Origin: a virus
Strand: one strand, 5' to 3'
IMG/VR virus record: IMGVR_UViG_3300020596_000040
Location: 1-44,910 of that record
Length of the DNA: 44,910 nucleotides
Shown here in pieces: positions 38,422 through 44,910 of this stretch. How positions within the stretch are numbered: position 1 is the stretch's first letter; every line of letters begins with the position of its first letter. The notes beneath the pieces are model-generated. The model had not been told where the DNA came from and ran no database searches. It worked only from the letters and a program-made list of their open reading frames with translations. The translations under genes and the position numbers were made by a program.

Positions 38422-39554
38422 GCGCTATACCTCACCCGCGCGGTGCTGTGCTGCGTGCCACCACTGACACGCACCCCGATCACGTCCACGCGACAATCGT
38501 ATTGCTGATTGCGAAAACGGGCCGTCACGAGATCGCCGACATCGTACTGCACGCCCCGCGTGGTGCTCTCCGTATCGACAATGTCGGCGGTAAACTCCGT
38601 GCGTGGTCGCCCCGCGCGGACCAGTGCATCGGCCTTATCTTGGAGGACGGTGGCATCGCTAATGTTGGTGTAATCGCCAAACACCTCAATCCGGTTGGAT
38701 GGGCTGTCGCCCATCCGCGTGGCGTCAACCGACGTTGCGGTGATCCGGCTCGTTCCTGACCCGGTGCCCGCACAGATCGCGTAGGTCACTTCCTGGCTGC
38801 GATCCACGGTCAACACACAGTTGGTGAGACTGCCCGTGTCCTCGCTCAGGATCACCGGCTGACGACTGGAGGCGCGATGATCGACGCCCCGCACCGTCGC
38901 ATACGTGCGCAGTTCGAGCGTTTCCGCGCTGGCTGCGACAATTTCGGCAGTCATATAGGTGCCTGCCTGCGTGCTGGCATCGGCAAGCTGTGTGATCAGA
39001 TCGTACAAATTCGCCCAGGCGTCCTGGGCCGCCACCGTCACGCCATCATTTTGGTTGGCTTGCACCCGCACGAGGCTACTGAGATCCGCTTGGGTTTCGG
39101 CCCCGATCCGGTTGGCGCTGCTGATGGTACTGCCCAACTGCTCTTTGGCATAGGCCTTGATCTGGTTGCCCGCACTATCCGCCGCTTTTGTGCTGTAACT
39201 CGTGCCGGCGTAGTAGGCGATGATCCGACGCTTGAGCAGACTGGTGGCGTGATAGGCCGTTACCGTCGTGCTTTGGTTGGTGTAGCGCCATGTGCGGATG
39301 AGATAGATCGCCTGGCCATCGAGGGTTGGCGCACGGCCATTGATCGACCGCCACACGCCGATCCGGCCATCCAACCGCAGGAGGCGCGTGTCAAACGAGA
39401 TTGGCACGGTCAGGCTGAGCGCCCCCACGTTGCCGACATTGAGTGCATAGTCCAACGCCGCGCCGCCCGCATCGGGATCATCGACAAAGTTGGCGACCTC
39501 GGCCAGCGGCACGCCAAACGGATCAGCAATGCGACAGGTGTAGGTACTCGTCAT
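38418..39554 (-). CDS. baseplate hub / Gp37-like tail protein
   Basis: 378 aa. TYTCRIADPFGVPLAEV, then GALSLTVPISFDTRLLRLDGRIGVWRSI, and LIRTWRYTNQSTTVTAYHATSLLKRRII match siphovirus ReqiPepy6 Gp37-like (gp27/Tal-type hub) proteins. The C-terminal VQYDVGDLVTARF with CRVDVIGV is the usual final beta domain. It sits at the tail tip and closes the tube; located after the distal tail protein as expected. Confidence 0.78.
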   Translation of the reverse strand: MTSTYTCRIADPFGVPLAEVANFVDDPDAGGAALDYALNVGNVGALSLTVPISFDTRLLRLDGRIGVWRSINGRAPTLDGQAIYLIRTWRYTNQSTTVTAYHATSLLKRRIIAYYAGTSYSTKAADSAGNQIKAYAKEQLGSTISSANRIGAETQADLSSLVRVQANQNDGVTVAAQDAWANLYDLITQLADASTQAGTYMTAEIVAASAETLELRTYATVRGVDHRASSRQPVILSEDTGSLTNCVLTVDRSQEVTYAICAGTGSGTSRITATSVDATRMGDSPSNRIEVFGDYTNISDATVLQDKADALVRAGRPRTEFTADIVDTESTTRGVQYDVGDLVTARFRNQQYDCRVDVIGVRVSGGTQHSTARVRYSA

Positions 39555-42082
39555 GGCGCCACGGCCTGATAGAGCGCATCGTCCAGGCTCCCGTAGCGCG
39601 TTTGCCAGCTGGCAACCGCCACCACCGTGGCGCTATCGCAGAAAAACACCAGATTGTTCGCGCCTGGTTGGAGTGTGAATTGCGCGGTCTGCGATCCCGG
39701 CGCAATCGTGCTATAGATGTTGCCGCGCATCGATGAAACAAACGAGAGGTTTTGCGGGTCCAGGGTCAGTGTTGCGGTTTCGCCTGCAAGCAATGTCAGA
39801 TTAAAGTAGATCGCGGTGTTGGTGGTGGTGTTGAGCAGCTCGTAGATGATGCTGCTGCCGGATGTCGGGCCGGTGATGACAATCTTGGGTGATGTGGCAA
39901 CCGTGCCATTGTTGATCGTACTCGTCACGAGCGGCGCAGTGACGTTGCCGACAAGCTTTGACGAGCCCATCGCCAGCGTGCCATCCGGACGAAACGCATA
40001 GCTCTCCACGCTATCCGATCCGGGAATAATCGCGTCAAGGTACAGCAAGGTGCTGCCATTCCAGCGAATGCCACCGGCGGGAAAGATCATCGATCCCGAT
40101 TGGGTAAAGGTGCCGCCAAGGTAGAGCGTCGTGTCGGGTGCGAACGTGAGATCCGTTATCCGCCCGTTCGCGAAGCCATTGCCGACTTGGGCAAATGCGA
40201 TGCCGTTCCAGGTGGCAAATCGCAACAGCGGCGCGAACGTGCCATCGGTGGTAAAGTCTCCACCGATATACAGCAGGCCGCCCGCATCAAACGCCAAGGA
40301 TGTCACGCCAAACGAGGAGACTGATCCCAACCCAGCTGGTCCCATGATACTCCACACCGTGCCGTTCCACTTGGCAATGTAATTGACTCCCACCCCGCCA
40401 ATGGCGGTAAAGGTACCGCCTGCATACACCGTATTATCCGGCGCAATCGCCAAGGCCAGCACGGCATTATTTGCGTCTCCGATCGACACCCAGGCGCTCC
40501 CGATCCATTTGGCGATGCGCGCGGTGTTGGCCACGCCACCCGCTGCCGTAAACAACCCCCCCGCATACACCGTGTTGTTCGAATCAATGGCAATAATGGA
40601 CACCTTGGCATCCATGCCGGTTCCCAGTGCGCTCCACACCGATCCGTCCCATTTGGCAATGCGCGCGGTGTTTGCCACGCCGTTTACCGCCCCAAAACTC
40701 CCGCCCGCGAACAAATTGCCTGCGGCATCAAACACCAGTGTCGTGATGCCGCCACCGAGCGTCACTCCTCCGCCAACGGCATTCCAGGCGGTGCCGTCCC
40801 AGCGGGCAATGCCCCGCGTGTTGGCCACGCTATCGATGGAAAGAAAGCCGCCGCCTGCATACAACGATCCATCCGGACCATACACGAGCGCCTCCACATC
40901 ATTCGTATCGACGCCGGTGGTACCCAGCGCAGTCCATGCGCCGCTCGGACTGCGCTGAAGTAGGCCGGTTGCGGCGAATGTTGTCCGAGCGGAGAGGAGC
41001 GTGCCGCCATCCCGACCGACCACATACGGCAGATATTGCGCAAACGTCAGCTGTGCCGCCAGCGTCGGGAGTTCTTGTCCGGTGCCCTCGAGCCCGCCCG
41101 CGTAGATCGCCTTGGGGATGGTCACCAACGCGCCAATCGGCGCGTTGCACCCCGCCGCTTGGAGACACAGATTCAGCGGCTGCGGCAATCCGACCAGATC
41201 CCGATCCAGCAGGCGGATCAGCCGGGCCGCGCTGGCCTCGCGGCGGGTCGGGGTCGTGCCTGTCCAGCGTCCGACCAGTGAGATCGTCCGCTCGGGTTTG
41301 ATCGTGGTGCTGTATTGCGCCCCATCGAGTTGCGCAAATCCCAACGCCGCATTGCGTGGCGTGGCAAGACCCAGCCCGATGATCGCGGTCAGTACAAAGC
41401 CGAAATCTTTGAATCGCACAATCCGACCTCCTGCCCTGGTTTGTCCGCTCCGAAATGAGGTACTGGCATGCGGTGTGCCATTCCAGCCGAACGCCGCCGG
41501 AAACTGATTCGCAATCAGGCCTGCCTGATCGCCGTCGATATAGGTCGTCACGAATACCCCCTCCGACCCACACGCCTCCACCTGCCAGCCATCGGCGTAG
41601 AACACGCCGGTGCGGGCGCTGCCGTTTTTTGTAAGATAGATACGGCGCGTGGTGGTGGATGTTTCCGTCCAAAACAACCAGATCCATTGCCATGCGCCCA
41701 CGCCGCGAAACGGCGTGGCGATCAGATCGACTCCGCCCGTGGTGGCCACGCGCAACGTATACGGCACGCCCGCCAACCCCTTGACGTCGACCGATATCGC
41801 GTAGGTGGTCCCCGCGGTGAGGGCCACGGTGCCATAGTATGCGCCATCGGTCGGTGCGGTGCTGGGCGTGATCGCCAGACTATACGCGCCGTGGGACTGC
41901 TCGGCGGTACTGCGCACAATCGCGCCGCCCACCGCCGTGTAGCCCGTCGTGTTGGTTTCGAGCGACGGATTGGTTACCAGGTTTGTCCGCGCATACGGCA
42001 CGATGATTCCGATGCTCTCGTCGTAGCGATCCAGCGGCCCCATTTCCGGGATACCCGGCATGGTACGGTAGGATGTCCTCAT
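39551..42082 (-). CDS. distal tail protein with carbohydrate-binding and propeller repeats
   Basis: 843 aa. Residues about 25-190 are a CBM-like jelly roll (NLVTNPSLETNTTGYT, YAISVDVKGLAGV, YADGWQVEA). Residues about 200-390 look like a distal tail core. From about 400 to 690 there are six or more repeats of YAGG(T/L)F..I(G)GV...IAKWNG(T/S)VWS(A/I)(L/M)G, a propeller of the DUF5122/tectonin type. A beta domain forms the end, with SSIIYELLNTTTNTAIYF. The role is the distal end of the tail plus glycan binding. ATGA-coupled on both sides. Confidence 0.7.
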   Translation of the reverse strand: MRTSYRTMPGIPEMGPLDRYDESIGIIVPYARTNLVTNPSLETNTTGYTAVGGAIVRSTAEQSHGAYSLAITPSTAPTDGAYYGTVALTAGTTYAISVDVKGLAGVPYTLRVATTGGVDLIATPFRGVGAWQWIWLFWTETSTTTRRIYLTKNGSARTGVFYADGWQVEACGSEGVFVTTYIDGDQAGLIANQFPAAFGWNGTPHASTSFRSGQTRAGGRIVRFKDFGFVLTAIIGLGLATPRNAALGFAQLDGAQYSTTIKPERTISLVGRWTGTTPTRREASAARLIRLLDRDLVGLPQPLNLCLQAAGCNAPIGALVTIPKAIYAGGLEGTGQELPTLAAQLTFAQYLPYVVGRDGGTLLSARTTFAATGLLQRSPSGAWTALGTTGVDTNDVEALVYGPDGSLYAGGGFLSIDSVANTRGIARWDGTAWNAVGGGVTLGGGITTLVFDAAGNLFAGGSFGAVNGVANTARIAKWDGSVWSALGTGMDAKVSIIAIDSNNTVYAGGLFTAAGGVANTARIAKWIGSAWVSIGDANNAVLALAIAPDNTVYAGGTFTAIGGVGVNYIAKWNGTVWSIMGPAGLGSVSSFGVTSLAFDAGGLLYIGGDFTTDGTFAPLLRFATWNGIAFAQVGNGFANGRITDLTFAPDTTLYLGGTFTQSGSMIFPAGGIRWNGSTLLYLDAIIPGSDSVESYAFRPDGTLAMGSSKLVGNVTAPLVTSTINNGTVATSPKIVITGPTSGSSIIYELLNTTTNTAIYFNLTLLAGETATLTLDPQNLSFVSSMRGNIYSTIAPGSQTAQFTLQPGANNLVFFCDSATVVAVASWQTRYGSLDDALYQAVAP

Positions 42083-44334
42083 TGGCGCATTGCCTCCATC
42101 ACCGCAAACGACTGGCGTACCACCGCCGGGCTTTGGTTGGTGTACACCGGCATGTTGTAGGTGGTCTGCTGACTGGTCGTGGTGGCGCCCATTGCGGCAC
42201 TCGCGGGCGCATGCACCATCGTGAGCGCGGGTGCCAGCTGCGCCTGAAACGTCGTGGCGGCCACCGTGGTCGCCTCCGCAATTCCGCGCATTCCCAATTC
42301 TAACGGCGTCGGGCTGCCGGGCGTAATCAGACTCGGGACTTTGATTTTACTGGCGGCGTTGATAAAGTCCTTCACTGCGCTAATCGCCGTGTTGATCGCG
42401 CCCGCGATCTCGCCGAATGCGTCCGTGATCACGTGTATGGAGGTGGTTACGGTGTCTTGTGCGATCTGCATATACGGCGCAACCGCAGCACCCAATTTTT
42501 TGAAGTTACTGTCCCAGGTGGCGCCGATCTCCGTCAGGCTGGTGCCCATCGCGGTCGCGATCAGCTCCAGTACGCTCGTGATCACCGCATATATCGCGTT
42601 GACCACCGTTTCGCTCATGGTTTGTAGCGCGTGCCAGGCGGTTGTCCAGTCGCCATTGATGATCGCGAGCGCAGCGATCATCACGCCCGTGATGATGGCG
42701 AGGGCCGCGGTGATGACACTGCTGATAATCGTCCACGCCGCCGTCAGCACGCGCTGGATTTCTGCGCCGTGATCCGCGATGAAGCGCAGCACGGTCGCCA
42801 GCACGCCCTGGACGGTGGCTTGCACCAGGTCCAGCGCCACGGTCACAATCTCGCGCACGGTTGTCCAGGTGGTCTGCACGAAGGTCATAATCGCATCGCC
42901 GTTGGTTGACCAAAAGGCAAAGATTTGTCCACCAACGGCCGTGATCACGGCCAAAATAAACGGCATCACGGACGAGACCACGCTTTGAATGCCGGTGAAG
43001 GCGAGCACAAAGGTGTCGCCAAGCGCAGTCACATAGCCCTGCGCAATCGGGAGGATGGCCGTAACCGTCGCAATGGCATCGCCGAGCAGTGGAAATTGCG
43101 CGCTGATAACGGCAAGCGGATCGCCAGAGTCAAGCAGCGCCATCGCAAACGTCGTAACGCTGGATGCCGCCGCCGCGACGTCTTGAATGAGCGGCGTCAG
43201 GAGCGGAAGCAGCTTCGTGCCGATGATCAGTTGCAGCGTTTCTATCTGGCTTTGCAAGCCCGCAATCGCACCGTTAAATCCTTGCGTTTGCGCGTCTGCG
43301 ACGGTTTGCGCCGATCCCGTTTTGGTCACTTCGGCGGTCAGTTTGGCGTAATCTGCCGCACTCATATCGAGTAACGGCAGCATCGCCTTCATGCCGTCTG
43401 AAAGGAAGATCGTCCCCAGCGCGGCGTTGCGCTGCTCGGCCGTCATCCCTGCGGTTTGCGCACGAATGTGTTGCAAGAGTTCGGGCCACGGCTTCATACT
43501 GCCCTGCGCGTCGTAGGCCTGTATGCCCAACTGCTGCATAAGATCGGCGGCCTTGTCGGTCGGATTCATCAGCCGCATCATCGCATTTTTGAGCGCCGTC
43601 CCCGCGTCTGAGCCGGTCAAGCCGACGTTGGTGAGCGCCGCCACACTGACGACCAGATCGTCAATGGTTTGCCCCGCCGCGTCGAAGGCAAAGCCGCCTT
43701 GTTGCAAGCCTTGGCTCAGGTCGGTCATGCTTGCGCTTGAGGCATTGGCGCCACCGGCCAACAGATCGGCAATATGCGCGGCGTCGCTCGCTGCCAGGCC
43801 AAAGGCGTTGATCGCCTGTGCCGTAATACGTGCGGCCGCCCCCGCGTCGATCTCCGCAGCGGCGGCCAGTTGCAACGTGCCTTTTGCGGCGGCCATGGCC
43901 TCATCGACGCTGAAGCCTGCCTTGGTCAACTCCAGCATCGCATCGGTGGCGTCTTGCGCCGACGTTGCGGGTAATGTCAGATCGCCGCCCAACGCGATTG
44001 CGGTGGCACGGAGTTGTTCCAGTTGCGCGGCCGTTGCGCCGGATGTTGCGCCAATCACGGCCAGCGTTTGCTCAACATTGGCCGCACTCGTGACACTGTC
44101 TTTGACAAACGCCCCGACGGCTTGTGCGGCCTGCGCCATGGTGTCAATGGCGATGGTGCCAATATAGCGGAGCGCGCCGGTGATGATCTCGCCAAACGCG
44201 CTCCCTTTTCCGGCGGCGCTCCCCAACCCGCTCGCAAAGTCATCGGTGGCCTTGGCCGCGTTGGTGAGATCGCGAAGGTACGCGGGGACGCCCTGCGCGA
44301 TGAGTTCAACGCCTGATTGTGGTAATCCTGGCAT
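42079..44334 (-). CDS. tail tape measure protein (TP901 type)
   Basis: 751 aa. The N-terminal half has the TP901 core: NVEQTLAVIGATSGAT, then ALGGDLTLPATSAQDATDAMLELTKAGFS, TAQAINAFGLAASDAAHIADLL, GSDAGTALKNAMMRL. The second half contains several hydrophobic helices (VMPFILAVITAVGGQIFAFW, AWTIISSVITAALAIITGVM). At about 0.15 nm per residue, the known tape-measure rule gives a tail near 110 nm. AAAGGG precedes the ATG. Confidence 0.92.
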   Translation of the reverse strand: MPGLPQSGVELIAQGVPAYLRDLTNAAKATDDFASGLGSAAGKGSAFGEIITGALRYIGTIAIDTMAQAAQAVGAFVKDSVTSAANVEQTLAVIGATSGATAAQLEQLRATAIALGGDLTLPATSAQDATDAMLELTKAGFSVDEAMAAAKGTLQLAAAAEIDAGAAARITAQAINAFGLAASDAAHIADLLAGGANASSASMTDLSQGLQQGGFAFDAAGQTIDDLVVSVAALTNVGLTGSDAGTALKNAMMRLMNPTDKAADLMQQLGIQAYDAQGSMKPWPELLQHIRAQTAGMTAEQRNAALGTIFLSDGMKAMLPLLDMSAADYAKLTAEVTKTGSAQTVADAQTQGFNGAIAGLQSQIETLQLIIGTKLLPLLTPLIQDVAAAASSVTTFAMALLDSGDPLAVISAQFPLLGDAIATVTAILPIAQGYVTALGDTFVLAFTGIQSVVSSVMPFILAVITAVGGQIFAFWSTNGDAIMTFVQTTWTTVREIVTVALDLVQATVQGVLATVLRFIADHGAEIQRVLTAAWTIISSVITAALAIITGVMIAALAIINGDWTTAWHALQTMSETVVNAIYAVITSVLELIATAMGTSLTEIGATWDSNFKKLGAAVAPYMQIAQDTVTTSIHVITDAFGEIAGAINTAISAVKDFINAASKIKVPSLITPGSPTPLELGMRGIAEATTVAATTFQAQLAPALTMVHAPASAAMGATTTSQQTTYNMPVYTNQSPAVVRQSFAVMEAMRQ

Positions 44335-44336
44335 GT

Positions 44337-44549
44337 TTAGCGACCCTTTACGGCCTCGTGGCGTTGATAGGCCTGCATGCCGCGCTCGGTGCGATAGGCG
44401 GCAATCAACAATCCCTGCTCATCGGCGGTCAACGCTTGCCACGCATCAAAGTAGCGATAGCCCGACCAGACGGCCACCAGCACGGGATCAAGTGCCGCCG
44501 CGTTATACCGCAACTTCGATTTCGGCAGCGTCTGCAAGATCGCGCTCAA
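44337..44549 (-). CDS. tail-assembly chaperone second part (frameshift or TTG start)
   Basis: 70 aa, overlapping the preceding chaperone frame by 47 bases and ending two bases before the tape measure gene. The content (LPKSKLRYNAAALDP, FDAWQALTADEQGLLIAAY, ERGMQAYQRHEA) is typical of the extension part of chaperone pairs. Independent initiation would need a TTG at 44549 without a ribosome site; a programmed +1 or -2 frameshift in 44503-44549 would make the extended form. I see no classical slippery heptamer. Confidence 0.62.
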   Translation of the reverse strand: MSAILQTLPKSKLRYNAAALDPVLVAVWSGYRYFDAWQALTADEQGLLIAAYRTERGMQAYQRHEAVKGR

Positions 44550-44910
44550 CGGTTGGCCGTGGACCGTGACGCGGAAACATGGCGGCGGCGCTTGCCACCA
44601 CCTCCTCGGTCACATCATAGGATCGGATGGCGGTGAACAGCCCCACGAGATCCGCCTGATTGCCCACACACACATGTTTCAGAAACACCATCCGGTCGCT
44701 CTCCTCCAGTGTCACCCCGGCGCGCGCATAGATCCGCCGAACCCGCGTTACCGCATCCAGGTCAACCGCCAGGTCGTCACTGACGCCCATATCGATCAAC
44801 GCGTCCTGCATGATCAAGGCGACCCGCTGCGCGTGGTCGGTCAAGGTCGTGGCATAGTCGGGATCGGCGGGGTTCGGTTCCAGCAGTCCCCCCACGCCGG
44901 GGGCCAAGGG
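44503..44910 (-). CDS. tail-assembly chaperone, C-terminal part (begins at 133)
   Basis: The frame is open at the right window end with no convincing start; a TTG at 44907 is not credible. It begins PLAPGVGGLLEPNPADPDYATTL, then helical (DHAQRVALIMQDALIDMGV, ARAGVTLEESDRMVFLKHV). Linker, DPDY motif and following helices match siphovirus chaperones. Joined with 133-1 the protein would have about 180 residues, a normal size. Confidence 0.72.
   Translation of the reverse strand, partial: PLAPGVGGLLEPNPADPDYATTLTDHAQRVALIMQDALIDMGVSDDLAVDLDAVTRVRRIYARAGVTLEESDRMVFLKHVCVGNQADLVGLFTAIRSYDVTEEVVASAAAMFPRHGPRPTVERDLADAAEIEVAV

Noticed and set aside
44905-44907. TTG at 44907 as the true start of the right-end gene
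   Set aside because: It lies three bases from the window end within a proline-rich linker, with no ribosome site, and the N-terminal domain of the family is found at the left end of the window.

Overview
The window looks like an essentially complete genome of a tailed, siphovirus-type double-stranded DNA phage (or phage-plasmid) of about 44.9 kb. It is GC-rich and tightly packed: most neighbouring genes overlap by ATGA, GTGA or TAATG. It encodes large and small terminase subunits, portal, head morphogenesis protein, protease/scaffold, major capsid protein, gp10-like neck protein, tail tube protein, split tail-assembly chaperone, a TP901-type tape measure, baseplate/hub proteins and an amidase endolysin. 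I see no tRNA, rRNA, CRISPR array or IS element, and no integrase, primase or DNA polymerase. The host cannot be fixed from the sequence; a GC-rich bacterium using AGGAGG-type ribosome sites is all I can support.

The two window ends appear to belong to one gene. The N-terminus of a tail-assembly chaperone runs off the left end inside a G19 tract (proline codons on the minus strand), and the rest of that chaperone enters from the right end. The molecule is therefore probably circular or circularly permuted, and the contig was broken in the homopolymer. Read as a circle there are two opposing transcription units. The leftward unit starts at about 28.68 kb and runs through small regulators, a DnaB/RepA-type helicase, small zinc-ribbon and nuclease genes with a PAPS-reductase-like gene, the lysis cassette, adhesin-like genes, a sugar kinase, terminase-portal-capsid, a glycosylation cassette, connector and tail tube. 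It then crosses the window ends into chaperone, tape measure and baseplate genes and ends at 37.14 kb. The rightward unit (28.77 to 37.02 kb) holds an XRE-type regulator, a Lar-like zinc ribbon, small membrane proteins, five alanine-rich helical proteins under two copies of one operator-promoter, and two pentapeptide-repeat proteins.

The region 27.2 to 28.7 kb is the likely control switch. It has an XRE regulator, a 17-bp inverted-repeat operator embedded in two divergent consensus promoters, a second divergent promoter pair, and an unusual density of perfect inverted repeats. A GATC-rich inverted repeat inside the helicase gene is a candidate replication origin. Two structural promoters share an extended -10 motif (TGTGCTATACT), one before protease-capsid and one before lysis.

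Unusual features are: a three-domain glycosyltransferase with an in-frame internal ribosome site; a tail tube protein fused to a BNR-type propeller; a LamG-like protein with 60-bp tandem repeats; a 229-bp direct repeat carrying a perfect 21-bp hairpin and a gene fragment; and many exact 20 to 52-bp repeats at gene junctions, which suggest module exchange by short homology. Several genes below 60 codons (19953-20051, 27887-28045, 28045-28218, 30909-31067, 31064-31159, 35774-35950) were found by reading the strands directly.
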